A stretch of DNA of 64,000 bases from Paremcibacter congregatus (GTDB taxonomy: Bacteria > Pseudomonadota > Alphaproteobacteria > Sphingomonadales > Emcibacteraceae). The notes under the pieces were generated by a model that saw only the letters and a program-made list of their open reading frames with translations, ran no database searches and was not told where the DNA came from. Positions 43,499-53,178 of the stretch are shown here, piece by piece. Location: NCBI RefSeq assembly GCF_006385135.1, contig NZ_CP041025.1:2449501-2513500 (forward strand). The letters are read 5' to 3'. Position numbers and translations under genes: made by a program. How positions within the stretch are numbered: the first letter of the stretch is position 1; each line of letters begins with the position of its first letter.

Positions 43499-44378
43499 TC
43501 AGTTCCTGAAAAGCTTCATAATCAGCCAATGGTTTCAAGGCGGGATCTTTTGTAACTTCCTCGCGGTAACTCTCCGCACGTTTCAGTGCCTCGGACAGAT
43601 AGCGTACGGCTTCGTCAAACTGATTTAGCGCTGTATATACACAAGCCAGCTGATAGAAAGCCTGGCTATATTCCGGATCAATCGCCAACGCCCGATGGCA
43701 TAGGTTCGCGGCCCATTGCGGCTCGCCCATCTCCAGAACCGTATCAGCCTTGTAAGTCAGGGCTTCACAATCATCGGGACGAATGCGCAAGACCTGATCA
43801 TAAATCGTTGCCCTGTTGGTCAAATTGCTTTCCTGTGCCGCCCGCAGCCACAGGGACTGAATTTCATTGGTCAGTTCGATTTCTTCACGGTTTTCTTCTA
43901 TGTTCTGGGCCTTTTGATTCATCTGCTCCTCAATCGTACGTAAGCGTTCTTCATAGGTATGAACCAATTTCGAAATTTCCTCGTCGGCGAGAAGATGCAC
44001 CCGTTCCTTCATATCCCTAATGGACGACCAGCCCACGAGAACCAGAATGGATATCGCGCCGGCGATCAGATAGAAGAAATATGTCACGGCGTCTGTGGCG
44101 TAAGACACCCCGCGATCAACCGAAGAATGTTCCCGGTCGAGGATCTGTTTCATTAAATCAACCCGCTGCGCCGCCATCTCCGTGCGCAGCTGTTTCAATT
44201 CATCCAGCATATAGCGCTCGATAAAGGGCGTATAAAGCGGTTTTTCCAGTTTCTCGACCTGCGCTTTCCGTTGAGCAACATCCTGCTCCACCTTTTTCGG
44301 ATCTTTCTCCTGTCCGCCGGAAACAGACAGCGAAAACAAGGATATAATCAAACCACATAATAGAATGCGCAACATCAA
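43488..44378 (-). CDS. Membrane protein with coiled coil and TPR repeats
   Basis: The 296-residue protein has an N-terminal signal peptide or anchor (MLRILLCGLIISLFSLSVSG), a charged helix, a membrane segment at about residues 99-117 (YFFYLIAGAISILVLVGWSS), a long coiled coil (VHLLADEEISKLVHTYEERL, IEEQMNQKAQNIEENREEIE) and three TPR-like repeats (AALCHRALAIDPEYSQ-type). The repeats should lie on the cytoplasmic side. It overlaps the ankyrin gene tail-to-tail by 11 bases. It is probably a protein-protein scaffold; its partners are unknown. Confidence 0.78.
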   Translation of the reverse strand: MMLRILLCGLIISLFSLSVSGGQEKDPKKVEQDVAQRKAQVEKLEKPLYTPFIERYMLDELKQLRTEMAAQRVDLMKQILDREHSSVDRGVSYATDAVTYFFYLIAGAISILVLVGWSSIRDMKERVHLLADEEISKLVHTYEERLRTIEEQMNQKAQNIEENREEIELTNEIQSLWLRAAQESNLTNRATIYDQVLRIRPDDCEALTYKADTVLEMGEPQWAANLCHRALAIDPEYSQAFYQLACVYTALNQFDEAVRYLSEALKRAESYREEVTKDPALKPLADYEAFQELINH

Positions 44379-44691
44379 ACTCTCCTTAAACCAGGATTCC
44401 CGCAGCAGACGAAAATCCGACTGTAAATCATCCTGACTATAGTGAAACGACCCTCAAGACCCAAGGATCAAATATTATTACATCTTGTCTATCTGTAACA
44501 TATTGATACAAAACTCTAAATCCATTCAACATCCCCGCCAAAACACCGTCTTTCACCAAAATTATTCTAAAGTTCCTTGTACCGTAACTATGTTTTTTTC
44601 ATTTCCGACCGGGTTTTTCTTGACCCCTCACCCACAACATACTATTGAGACTCATTCTTAGTATTAAATAACACAGTAACGAGGAAACGAC
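44379..44691 (+). promoter_or_regulatory. Intergenic region with Fur-box-like site before the TonB receptor
   Basis: TTGACC at 44620-44625 and TATTGA at 44643-44648, 17 bases apart, form a plausible promoter. TGAGACTCATTCTTA at 44646-44660 overlaps the -10 and fits the 7-1-7 Fur palindrome TGATAATNATTATCA at 10 of 14 positions. The site ends 31 bases before the receptor ATG, as expected for iron repression. The rest of the 313 bp holds the divergent start of the TPR gene and no gene. Confidence 0.5.
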
Positions 44692-46794
44692 ATGTCCCTG
44701 ACACTCCTGACCCTGGCCGCCGCCGCTACCACCCTTCCTGCCGCACCAACTCCCCATACCGCCCTGGAGGAAATTATTGTTACCGGCAGCCGCACCGCTG
44801 AACGCATTGATGAAGTCCCAGCCTCTGTCTCGGTCGTCGGCAAAGACGCGTTACTCGAAGACCTTCAGCTCAACCCGGAAATCCAGAATACACTGGCGTT
44901 GCGGGTGCCGGGTTTCGGCCCGGCAAGCGGCAGCACCAGCAATTCAGGCCTGACATTGCGCGGACGTCGGGTTCTGGTCATGATTGACGGCGTCCCGCAA
45001 TCAACACCTCTGCGCAATGGACAGCTCGGGGTACGATCCGTTGACAGCAGCGCGCTGGAACGCATTGAAATCATCAAGGGCGCCACCTCCATTTACGGTA
45101 ACGGTGCGGCCGGCGGAATTGTCAATTACATCACCAAACAGGCTTCTGACGAAGAAATCAGTGGCGATATTGCCGTAAGCAGTCGTTTCTCTCTTGTTGA
45201 CGCCAAAGACAGTTTCAGCAAAAGGTTTGACGGTACACTCAGTGGCACCATCGAAAAATTCAGCTACGTCATCAGCGCCGTGTATGATTCCCGCGGCCAG
45301 CAAAAAGACGCTGACGGCGATACACTGGGGTTAATTTATGGACTGTCCGACCTGGATACTGTCAACCTGTTTACCAAGGCCGCCTATCAGATTGATGAGG
45401 ACAAGCGTCTTCAGGCCACCTTCAACTATTACGATTCACAGCAGGAATCAAGCCTGGTAGACGTGACCGGCAGCCCCCTGCTCGGACAAAAGACCTATGC
45501 GGTCGAATCTGGCGCAAGCGATAACCGCTTCGCACCACAGGGTCCGAAAGGCAACACCAATATCATGCTGAATTACAGTGATCAGGAGTTATTCACCAAT
45601 ACGTCCTTTACGCTTGATGCCTATCGCCAACGACTGAAGAATGTTTTCTTCTTTTCCACGTCTCTTGCCAACCCCGAACAGGGTTTCGACGGCGGACAGT
45701 CTTTAATCAAATCAAGCAAATCAGGTATCCGGGCCAATTTCAACACCACCGTCCAGTGGGACAAGTTCGAAACCAGCTTCATTTACGGTATCGATTATCT
45801 GAAAGATACAACATCTCAGCCGCTGCTTGATGGCCGCATCTGGGTGCCGGAAATCGACATGAACAACAAGGCGGCCTATTTACAGACCAAATTTGTCTGG
45901 AACGATGCACTGGTGTTCAAGGCCGGAGTCCGGGCTGAAAAAATTGACATCACCGTTGATGATTACAGCACCCTGTTATTATGTCGTTCTGCCACAACCT
46001 GCTCTGTGCCGATGGATGTCACCGGCGGGGATCTCTCTTATGATTCAACGACATTCAATGCCGGTCTGCGTTATAAAGCATCCCCCCTGTTCAGCCCCTT
46101 CATCAGTTATTCCGAGGGCTTTGACATATCTGATCTCGGCCGTCTGTTGCGCGGCGCTCAGGTGACGGACATCGCCCAGGTGCGGACCGAGGCCTCAAAC
46201 GTACGTCATTACGAGATTGGTTTTACCAGTGAATTCGACGGCTTGAAAATTGAATTTGCTTATTACCAGAGCACATCAGAACTTGGAACCGGCACCAAAT
46301 ATGATCCGGTTACCGGTGTCTTCCTGCCGGTCCGTGAACCTCAGAAAATTCACGGATTCGAAATATCCGGGCAGTATTTTGTCACGGAAGAACTTGAAAT
46401 CGGCGCAAGCTTTACCCGTTTTGACGGTGAAAATACCGAAACGGACGAGAAGCTTACCGGTCGCTATATCTCCCCGTCAAACCTGGTGATCTACGCCGAT
46501 TACCGCCCCACAGAAGACATCAGCCTCGCGCTTGATTATCAGCGGGTCGGGGACCGGGACGAATTCACCGCCACTGGAAATGATTACGCCATCTATGAAG
46601 GCCCGGTGCGTGGTTATGATCTGGTCAATCTCCGCGCCTCATATACGGTCGGCGCTGTACAGTTCTATGGCGGCATAGAAAACCTATTCAATAAAAATTA
46701 CTACTCCGCCAAATCCCAGTCTATCTTTCTGGCGAGCTATTTTGTCAAGGGAATCGGGCGTACTGCCAGCCTCGGCATGCGGTACGAATTCTAA
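44692..46794 (+). CDS. TonB-dependent outer-membrane receptor
   Basis: The 700-residue protein has a signal peptide (MSLTLLTLAAAATTLPAAP) and the TonB box region (EEIIVTGSRTAERIDEVPAS). The plug domain has NSGLTLRGRRVLVMIDGVPQ, the RIEIIKGATSIYGNGAAGG motif and GIVNYITK. A long beta-barrel follows, with YKASPLFSPFISYSEGF-like strands, ending in the aromatic sequence RTASLGMRYEF. The family imports ferric siderophores, haem or vitamin B12. The Fur-box-like site points to iron, probably a siderophore. No partner transport genes are nearby. Confidence 0.93.
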   Translation: MSLTLLTLAAAATTLPAAPTPHTALEEIIVTGSRTAERIDEVPASVSVVGKDALLEDLQLNPEIQNTLALRVPGFGPASGSTSNSGLTLRGRRVLVMIDGVPQSTPLRNGQLGVRSVDSSALERIEIIKGATSIYGNGAAGGIVNYITKQASDEEISGDIAVSSRFSLVDAKDSFSKRFDGTLSGTIEKFSYVISAVYDSRGQQKDADGDTLGLIYGLSDLDTVNLFTKAAYQIDEDKRLQATFNYYDSQQESSLVDVTGSPLLGQKTYAVESGASDNRFAPQGPKGNTNIMLNYSDQELFTNTSFTLDAYRQRLKNVFFFSTSLANPEQGFDGGQSLIKSSKSGIRANFNTTVQWDKFETSFIYGIDYLKDTTSQPLLDGRIWVPEIDMNNKAAYLQTKFVWNDALVFKAGVRAEKIDITVDDYSTLLLCRSATTCSVPMDVTGGDLSYDSTTFNAGLRYKASPLFSPFISYSEGFDISDLGRLLRGAQVTDIAQVRTEASNVRHYEIGFTSEFDGLKIEFAYYQSTSELGTGTKYDPVTGVFLPVREPQKIHGFEISGQYFVTEELEIGASFTRFDGENTETDEKLTGRYISPSNLVIYADYRPTEDISLALDYQRVGDRDEFTATGNDYAIYEGPVRGYDLVNLRASYTVGAVQFYGGIENLFNKNYYSAKSQSIFLASYFVKGIGRTASLGMRYEF

Positions 46795-46840
46795 GACCCG
46801 GGGTCCTGCATCTGCCAACATAGTGACCTATATATAACAA

Positions 46841-46864
46841 GGGCCCCGGGTACGTACGGGGCCC
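46841..46864. terminator. Probable bidirectional terminator after the TonB receptor
   Basis: GGGCCCCG at 46841-46848 pairs perfectly with CGGGGCCC at 46857-46864 (8-base loop). It lies between two convergent genes. There is no T run on the plus side and only a TTGTTATATA on the minus side, so the termination strength is uncertain. Confidence 0.5.
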
Positions 46865-46901
46865 TCATAAGTTATCGTAATGGATATCGTGATTTCTGGG
46901 A

Positions 46902-47897
46902 CTATGGCGATGCCTGGATCAGTTTTTTCTGTTTGAAATCGATCGTGGTAATATATTTATAATCCGCCCGATTTCTGGAATTATAATCTCCGGTATTTAC
47001 GTAAAGGGCAATTGCATCATCCACAAGTTCCACCTGCGCCTGAGGGACTAACGTTTCCACCACCTGATCTTTATGCTTTCCCACCATATATTTTTTATAT
47101 TTATCATAATCCGGATGGTCTTCTGGCGTGACGCCGCGGACGCCGGTTATGCGGAAGCTGTAAGCGCCCAGAAATTGCACCGTACCGGCCATAGCGTTAT
47201 TGATTTCCTCTGCTTTACTGGGGGGCATGGACAACCAGTATGTCGCTTTCTTGTCTGGAATATTATAAATAGTGTAGCCCAAGGTATGTTTTCGACTGAC
47301 CCCCCAGGGTAACATGACAGCCTTGGCAACGGGTACATGAATGGGCCAAGCCTCACGGTCAAAATCATAGCGCCCAACGATAACCCTCAGGTCATACTGC
47401 TTGTTCATATGTGGTGCTGTCGACGCTCTGTTATCCAGCCAGGGCGCAACGTCAAAGGTGGTCGGGGTCCCCTTGGCCTCCTCCAGGATATTTGCCAGAA
47501 GCGCCGCTTTTCGCTTGCGCCAGGCAAATTCATTTGAGAAAATTTCCTTCTCCTCGGGGTAAAATACGCGCACGATATCTTTTAGGCGATTATCCGGGCG
47601 AGTCTCTAATATCTTGGGCGCCATATTCAGCACAGCCCCCACGGTTTTCCGGGCAGACGTTGGCATCTCCTCACCATTGATGACTGACGCTTTCTTGGGG
47701 GAAGAACTGGCCGCCTCCTTGGCCGTTGATTCAGGCGGTACTTTTTTTGTTTTCGTCAGCTCCTTCTTTTTCTGTGTCACGAGGTTCTCGGCTTTTTTCT
47801 TTAAGCCATCAAACAGGCTTTGTGCAGCCGCCTCCGTCACCTGTGTCGGCAAAAACAGTATAGCGGTTATAATACAATAGAATAACATTTGTCGCAT
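46902..47897 (-). CDS. Exported protein of unknown function
   Basis: I do not recognise this 331-residue protein. It has a signal peptide (MRQMLFYCIITAILFLPTQV, then TEAAAQS), a Lys-rich linker (about 35-65) and a globular domain of about 250 residues. Visible segments are ILETRPDNRLKDIVRVFYPE, DLRVIVGRYDFDREAWPIH, MPPSKAEEINNAMAGTVQFL and VELVDDAIALYVNTGDYNSR. The start at 47897 follows AGAGGAG by 7 bases, and an in-frame codon at 47915 is less likely. It is probably periplasmic. It faces the TonB receptor convergently, with no obvious link in function. Confidence 0.75.
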   Translation of the reverse strand: MRQMLFYCIITAILFLPTQVTEAAAQSLFDGLKKKAENLVTQKKKELTKTKKVPPESTAKEAASSSPKKASVINGEEMPTSARKTVGAVLNMAPKILETRPDNRLKDIVRVFYPEEKEIFSNEFAWRKRKAALLANILEEAKGTPTTFDVAPWLDNRASTAPHMNKQYDLRVIVGRYDFDREAWPIHVPVAKAVMLPWGVSRKHTLGYTIYNIPDKKATYWLSMPPSKAEEINNAMAGTVQFLGAYSFRITGVRGVTPEDHPDYDKYKKYMVGKHKDQVVETLVPQAQVELVDDAIALYVNTGDYNSRNRADYKYITTIDFKQKKLIQASP

Positions 47898-48131
47898 GGT
47901 ATGCTCCTCTTGCATTTCAAGACAGATACTCTGTTCTAGTACCGTATATTTTACAACTCATCCGCCCAGAGCACATCGCGCGTAATCTGTCTTTATCCAG
48001 ACTTAACGCCGGTTAACGCATTTTTTTTACATCCGCTTGCGCTCTAACTTGGCTGCCGGTACACTAATGCAACCCAAAAGGTCAGCCGCAGGCACAGGGA
48101 TAAAAAGTGAACTGACAAAAAGGATGAGCTT

Positions 48132-50117
48132 ATGAAGCAGGACAAAAGTCGTAAACGCGGCGTCAGGGCCTGCCGCATCAAACTCCAGAAAGCCCTTTCC
48201 GAAAGCGACCTTGATCGTAAAACCCAGGTGGCGCTGGCCAACCGTATTGCCGATGAAGAAGAACTGGACGCCGCCCCCAAGGATTTGGTCAACAAGATTT
48301 TCCGGCAGTATCCTGTTGACCCCCAGTCCCTTGAAAGAGTTGCCCGCGCCTTGCGGGTCGATGCCCAAAACCTGTATTTAGAGGGCGATTCTTTCCGCCC
48401 ATCAGTCCCCCCGGAATATGGCGACCCACACCCGTTGCAAGATCAAAAAGGTGCCCTAAAAAATATAATACTGCACCCCCTGTCGCTTGTGCTGGCATTT
48501 CTTCTGCTGTCGGCGTTCACATACTGGCACATTATTGCCGGACGTCCGGCAATAATGTGCCAAATCAATGAATCTCTCCACCCCTTGAAAACTGCGCCCA
48601 ACCGTCTGGGCATTGTCATAGGACGCTTTGCCAATGACCCGGAAAATATCGGCCAGCGCCGCCTGACGGCATCTTTTTTAAACGACCCCAAGCTCAGTCC
48701 TTACATCTCCGTTTTGCAGTCCTGTGACCGCCCCAGCCTGACTGTACCAGGGGACATTACGGCCCGTCTGCACGAGATACGCCAGAAGGGGCAAGAAAAA
48801 CTGGCCCGCAGTAGCGCCCACATTCTTTTATGGGGACAGTTGAACGGCCAGAATTTACAGATACGTTTCATCTCAACAAGAGAAGACACCGGCCCGGTTA
48901 CCTTTGACATTAAAGGCAAGCCAACCCAGATATCCGAAACCTATCTAGAAATTCCGCTGTCGCTCGACCAGCCGGAAACCACGCTACCCGACATAAAAAG
49001 AGCCGTTTTGGAACTGATCTCCACCAAAACCCCCGCCTTGCAGGAAACCAGGCGCAATGCCATGCATTCCTACAAAACATCTCTGGATTGGCTCCGTGCC
49101 TCGATTTTAAGCGACCGTAACGTCAAGCGCAGCATTAACCCCAAAACTGACCCCCAGTTATGGGCGCTGATCAATGGGCAACTGTGCTATCGGCAGCGCC
49201 TGTTGGGGGACTTTGATTCTGATGTTACCCTGTACAGGGAGGCAGAGCAAAGCTGCAGGGATGCCTTGGACGTGCGGGCGCGCAAAGATTTCCCCCGCGA
49301 CTGGGCGACCCTTAAAATCAATCATTCAGCCGTATTGACACGCCTGCACCTCTATGCGGAAAGCCCGGCCACAAGCCGTGAATATCTCTATCAGGCCGAA
49401 AACCTTCTGCATCAGGCTGGTGAAGTCGTAGAACGGCAGTCCATGCCACAACTCTGGGCGTTACAACAACGCAACCTTGGTGCGGTCTTTATGCGTTTAG
49501 GTGAATTGTCCAATGGCGACGAGGCAGAGACTTATTTCAACAGAGGATTGGAAACAATGCAGGCGGCGCTGACCGTATTGCGTCCTGAATATCAACCCGT
49601 GGACTGGGCGATGACACAACAAAATATCTGCGGCTCTCTTTACCGAAAAGGCTACAATCAGGGAAAAGAAGGCATTGCCCTGGTACAGTTGGCCATAGAT
49701 CATTGTACGGAAGCGCTGCGCTGGCTTGACCCGAAGCAGTCCCCGCTCACCTGGGCCATGGTTCAAAATAATCTGGCCGTCAGCAAAGCCATTTTCTCCC
49801 AACTGGAGCAAAAGCCAGACAAACTGGTTCAGGCGATCAGCGATTTTAAAGAAGCCCAGCGGATCTATACCCGCAAAGACTTTCCCGCGAACTGGGCAGA
49901 AGTCGAAATTAACCTGGGAGAACTCACCTGCAATCTGGCCCGGTTGCGCAAAGACCCCACCCAGCTGGACCGCGCCATTGCCCATGCCGAACAGGCCCTG
50001 GAAGTCGTGATGCAGAAAAAGCTCAACCGTTATCAACGCTACCTGGAAGGGCAATTGAAAAACTATAAAGCCTGTCAGAGTCTGGAGATGGATGCCTGCA
50101 AGTGTTCCCCCTCCTGA
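48132..50117 (+). CDS. HTH-TM-TPR membrane protein, function unknown
   Basis: The 661-residue protein has an N-terminal segment that looks like an XRE-type helix-turn-helix (KTQVALANRIADEEEL, then PQSLERVARALRVDAQNLYL). One membrane helix (LSLVLAFLLLSAFTYWHIIA, near residue 120-140) precedes a beta-rich region (HILLWGQLNGQNLQIRF) and several TPR-like repeats with the family phrase WAxxQxNLG (MPQLWALQQRNLGAVFMRLG, PVDWAMTQQNICGS). This suggests a DNA- or protein-binding domain inside and a sensor or scaffold outside. The DNA contains a perfect 38-bp palindrome at 48525-48562. No homologue with known function comes to mind. Confidence 0.75.
   Translation: MKQDKSRKRGVRACRIKLQKALSESDLDRKTQVALANRIADEEELDAAPKDLVNKIFRQYPVDPQSLERVARALRVDAQNLYLEGDSFRPSVPPEYGDPHPLQDQKGALKNIILHPLSLVLAFLLLSAFTYWHIIAGRPAIMCQINESLHPLKTAPNRLGIVIGRFANDPENIGQRRLTASFLNDPKLSPYISVLQSCDRPSLTVPGDITARLHEIRQKGQEKLARSSAHILLWGQLNGQNLQIRFISTREDTGPVTFDIKGKPTQISETYLEIPLSLDQPETTLPDIKRAVLELISTKTPALQETRRNAMHSYKTSLDWLRASILSDRNVKRSINPKTDPQLWALINGQLCYRQRLLGDFDSDVTLYREAEQSCRDALDVRARKDFPRDWATLKINHSAVLTRLHLYAESPATSREYLYQAENLLHQAGEVVERQSMPQLWALQQRNLGAVFMRLGELSNGDEAETYFNRGLETMQAALTVLRPEYQPVDWAMTQQNICGSLYRKGYNQGKEGIALVQLAIDHCTEALRWLDPKQSPLTWAMVQNNLAVSKAIFSQLEQKPDKLVQAISDFKEAQRIYTRKDFPANWAEVEINLGELTCNLARLRKDPTQLDRAIAHAEQALEVVMQKKLNRYQRYLEGQLKNYKACQSLEMDACKCSPS
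48525..48562. repeat. Perfect 38-bp palindrome inside a coding sequence
   Basis: Positions 48525-48543 (TGGCACATTATTGCCGGAC) are the exact reverse complement of 48544-48562, with no spacer. The palindrome encodes the end of the membrane helix and the next residues (WHIIAGRPAIMCQ) and leaves the reading frame open. Confidence 0.95.
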
Positions 50118-50189
50118 CAAAACCGAAGCAAATTAAAAATGCGGGCATAAATCATTGCGCCGACTTCATTATGTCAGGGGGGCGTTATA

Positions 50190-50618
50190 CTACGCCTGCT
50201 TCTGGCTACGGCGGTGCATGGTCAGAGCAAGCTCATCCATTTCATCCTGTTGGCGGGCATTGCGCTCAGCCAGTTCCCGCTCACGCTCACGCTGCTCAAC
50301 AATTTCATATTTCTTCAATTCCTTGAAGGCTTCGGATACCTGGTCCTTCATCTCATCAATAGACACATCAATTTCGGCAATGGAATTATGCAGATTCTGA
50401 CGGCGCACCATCACCTGTTGAGCATAACCGGCGTAGGAGATTGATACCACGGGCGCGTCCGCAGCCTTTTTCTGTTCCGTCGCCAGTTCTGTCTCCAGGT
50501 CACGCATCTTCCCTACGAGCTCTGCGCGCATGCTTTCAAGTTCGCCCATGCTGCGCCGCTTCTCATCGAGTTGCCATTTGTGTAGCCGGATCATTCCCGA
50601 CATGCCTTTAACGCTCAT
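50190..50618 (-). CDS. fliJ: Flagellar export chaperone FliJ
   Basis: FliJ is the coiled-coil central stalk of the FliI ATPase. The 142-residue protein is almost wholly helical and charged: MIRLHKWQLDEKRRSMGELE at the start, an EKRRS coil throughout and EIVEQRERERELAERNARQQ near the end, with a C-terminal MHRRSQ. Length and coiled-coil content fit FliJ, and it lies 42 bases behind fliI. Similarity between FliJ proteins is low, so the call rests mainly on context. Confidence 0.82.
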   Translation of the reverse strand: MSVKGMSGMIRLHKWQLDEKRRSMGELESMRAELVGKMRDLETELATEQKKAADAPVVSISYAGYAQQVMVRRQNLHNSIAEIDVSIDEMKDQVSEAFKELKKYEIVEQRERERELAERNARQQDEMDELALTMHRRSQKQA

Positions 50619-50660
50619 CGCACAAAGATGTCCTGTTTTTTATCATTACGTCTTAAGTCT

Positions 50661-52004
50661 TCAATTTTGTTCTTGCGGCACCGGCCGGTTTTGCAGAATT
50701 TCGGCCAGGGCCTGATATCCATCGTCCAGTGTCGCCCGATCGTTTTTTTTCTGCGCCATAAATGCTTCCAGCGCCGGATGAAAATGAATAGCCTCATCCA
50801 CCTCACGGTTGGCACCGCTGCGATAGGCTCCAAGGCGAATCATTTCTTCCATGTCATTATAGTCAGCTAAATATTTACGAGCCGTAACCAAAAGGTCATT
50901 TTGTTCATTATTATTACACCCCGGCATGGTCCGGGAAATAGAACGCAGAATATTGACTGCTGGAAACCGCCCCCGTTCCGCGATCGCCCGGTCGAGCACA
51001 ATATGGCCATCAAGAATACCGCGCACCGCATCCGAAATCGGTTCATTATGGTCATCGCCTTCGACCAGAACCGTGAACAGGCCGGTAATCGATCCCCGCC
51101 CGATGCCAGGTCCCGCCCGTTCCAACAGACGGGGCAGTTCCGTAAATACCGTCGGCGTATACCCTTTACTGGCCGGCGGTTCGCCGCCCGCCAGACCAAT
51201 TTCCCGCTGCGCCATGGCAAACCGCGTGACACTGTCCATCAGACACAGCACGTCATTGCCCTGATCCCGAAAATATTCGCTGATCGTCAGCGTCAGATAA
51301 GCCGCCTGCCGCCGCATCAGCGCGGTTTCGTCAGAGGTCGCCACGACGACCACACTGCGGGCCAGGCCTTCCGGCCCGAGATCATCTTCGATAAATTCCT
51401 GAACTTCGCGTCCCCGTTCCCCGATCAGACCGATTACCGACACATCGGACATGGCGTAACGGGCGAACATTGATAACAGAATGGATTTCCCGACGCCGGA
51501 CCCGGCGAATATCCCCATGCGCTGCCCCTTGCAACAGGTCACAAAGGTATTGAGAGAACGGACACCAAGATCAATCTTGTCCCCAACCCGTTGACGCAGA
51601 TGCGCTGCCGGCGGTTGGGCGCGAATGGGGTAGGCTTCCGCCCCCGCCCGGATCGGCCCCTTGCCATCAATCGGCTCGCCCATGGCGTTCACAACCCGGC
51701 CAAGCCATTGCATAGACGGATGGGACACCGGGGTTTCGCCTTCGACATAGGCCTGGCAACCAACCCCGACACCTTCCAACATGGAATAAGGCATCAACAA
51801 CGCGCGATCATCCTGAAAACCGATCACTTCACAGGGAATGAATTTCTCCTGCCGCGAGACCAGCGTCACCCGGGAACCGATGCTAAGGGATTGTTGCGCC
51901 CCGGCGACCTCCACCAAAAGACCCTGTACCCCGACCACCCGGCCGTAGAAACGCCAGGCGTGCATTCTCTCGATTTCTGCTTTTAATGTAAACACGTGAC
52001 TCAA
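50661..52004 (-). CDS. fliI: Flagellum-specific export ATPase FliI
   Basis: FliI powers flagellar export with FliH and FliJ. The 447-residue protein has the N-terminal HAS-barrel domain, [11 protein letters not shown]-like linker and Walker [18 protein letters not shown]. Further motifs are [60 protein letters not shown] and [11 protein letters not shown]. The longest frame starts at a TTG (52004), and a GTG three codons in is an alternative. It is separated from the main flagellar series by 20 kb, next to ctrA and the chemotaxis genes. Confidence 0.95.
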   Translation of the reverse strand: MSHVFTLKAEIERMHAWRFYGRVVGVQGLLVEVAGAQQSLSIGSRVTLVSRQEKFIPCEVIGFQDDRALLMPYSMLEGVGVGCQAYVEGETPVSHPSMQWLGRVVNAMGEPIDGKGPIRAGAEAYPIRAQPPAAHLRQRVGDKIDLGVRSLNTFVTCCKGQRMGIFAGSGVGKSILLSMFARYAMSDVSVIGLIGERGREVQEFIEDDLGPEGLARSVVVVATSDETALMRRQAAYLTLTISEYFRDQGNDVLCLMDSVTRFAMAQREIGLAGGEPPASKGYTPTVFTELPRLLERAGPGIGRGSITGLFTVLVEGDDHNEPISDAVRGILDGHIVLDRAIAERGRFPAVNILRSISRTMPGCNNNEQNDLLVTARKYLADYNDMEEMIRLGAYRSGANREVDEAIHFHPALEAFMAQKKNDRATLDDGYQALAEILQNRPVPQEQN

Positions 52005-52342
52005 TCGCCTAACGTTAATTTTTTCCCATATTACGCTAATTCAATCTGCGTTCACAGGAAAACCTGATAAAAAAAATAATATTTTTCATTAAATATAGTG
52101 TTAATTTAAACTTCCGGTAACGATAGTTAATATACTTATATATCAATAGCTTATAGTATTATTTTTTAAATATTTGGTAAAAAACGATTAAACTTAGGTG
52201 GAAAAAACCGTAAAAATGTATCTTTATATACTTTTTATTAACCAATTCTGTTAAAAATGGTTAACAAGAAATAGTTAACCTATGTAAGTTTTGATTAAGG
52301 TTGTATAGAAAACAGCAAAATTGTGCGAAAAAAGGTGTAAAA
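52005..52342 (+). promoter_or_regulatory. TTAA-rich control region upstream of ctrA
   Basis: This 338-bp AT-rich spacer contains eleven TTAA tetramers. GGTTAAC/GTTAACC form a perfect inverted repeat at 52259-52280, with an 8-base loop. TTAA is the core of the CtrA site, and ctrA is often autoregulated, but I found no exact TTAA-N7-TTAA: the spacings seen were 6, 8, 9 and 10. The AAGGTG ribosome site precedes the ctrA ATG at 52343. fliI starts divergently at the other end. Confidence 0.5.
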
Positions 52343-53047
52343 ATGCGTGTACTACTCATAGAAGATGATCCGTCTACATCCAAAAGTATCGAATTAATGT
52401 TATCGGCAGAAGGCTTTAATATTTACAGCACTGACCTCGGTGAAGAAGGCATCGATCTCGGCAAGCTTTACGATTACGATATTATCCTGCTTGATTTGAA
52501 CCTTCCTGATATGCATGGCTATGACGTTCTGAAAAAACTGCGTCTGTCAAAAGTTAACACCCCGGTTCTGATCCTCTCCGGCATGGGAGAACTGGAAAAC
52601 AAAGTTAAAGGCCTCGGCTTTGGCGCAGATGACTATCTGACCAAACCCTTCTATAAAGAAGAACTGGTGGCCCGGATCCAGGCGATCATTCGCCGCTCCA
52701 AAGGTCATGCAGAATCCATTATCCGCACCGGCAAACTTTCCGTCAATCTGGACACCAAAACCGTTGATGTTAATAACCAGCGCGTTCACCTGACCGGGAA
52801 AGAATATGCCATGCTGGAACTGTTGTCCTTGCGGAAAAGTACGACGCTGACCAAGGAAATGTTCCTCAATCACCTTTACGGTGGCATGGATGAACCGGAA
52901 CTTAAAATCATTGATGTTTTCATTTGTAAACTGCGCAAGAAACTGATGGCGATTTGCGGCGAGAATTACATTGAAACAGTCTGGGGCCGCGGGTATGTGC
53001 TGCGCGATCCCGATCAGAATGACGCAGATGTGGCAGTGGCGAGCTAA
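52343..53047 (+). CDS. ctrA: Cell-cycle response regulator CtrA
   Basis: CtrA is the OmpR-type master regulator of the alphaproteobacterial cell cycle and of flagellar genes. The 234-residue protein starts [20 protein letters not shown] and has the phospho-acceptor Asp51 ([19 protein letters not shown]). The winged helix includes [20 protein letters not shown] and [15 protein letters not shown], as in known CtrA. I use the ATG at 52343, with AAGGTG in front, not the in-frame upstream start. The C-terminus ends AVAS rather than the AA that marks ClpXP-degraded Caulobacter CtrA. Confidence 0.95.
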   Translation: MRVLLIEDDPSTSKSIELMLSAEGFNIYSTDLGEEGIDLGKLYDYDIILLDLNLPDMHGYDVLKKLRLSKVNTPVLILSGMGELENKVKGLGFGADDYLTKPFYKEELVARIQAIIRRSKGHAESIIRTGKLSVNLDTKTVDVNNQRVHLTGKEYAMLELLSLRKSTTLTKEMFLNHLYGGMDEPELKIIDVFICKLRKKLMAICGENYIETVWGRGYVLRDPDQNDADVAVAS

Positions 53048-53119
53048 GGGAACCTCCCTCGCCCCTCACGCCTGATATCTTTGGCAGAACTCTCCGGTAA
53101 ATTTTATAATTTACCAACA

Positions 53120-53155
53120 AAAAAGGTCACACCCGTGTTTCGGTGTGACCTTTTT
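53120..53155. terminator. Bidirectional terminator between ctrA and cheR
   Basis: AAAAAGGTCACACC (53120-53133) pairs perfectly with GGTGTGACCTTTTT (53142-53155) around an 8-base loop. It ends in a T run on both strands. It serves the convergent genes ctrA and cheR. Confidence 0.92.
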
Positions 53156-53178
53156 ATATTGAAAACTCTCCTGAAAAA

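Noticed and set aside
41705-50117. Possible defence or effector island made of ankyrin and TPR proteins
   Set aside because: No nuclease, helicase, integrase or toxin domain, and no composition break that I can see.
52005-52342. Full CtrA boxes upstream of ctrA
   Set aside because: Many TTAA cores, but none at exact N7 spacing; only reported as a TTAA-rich region.
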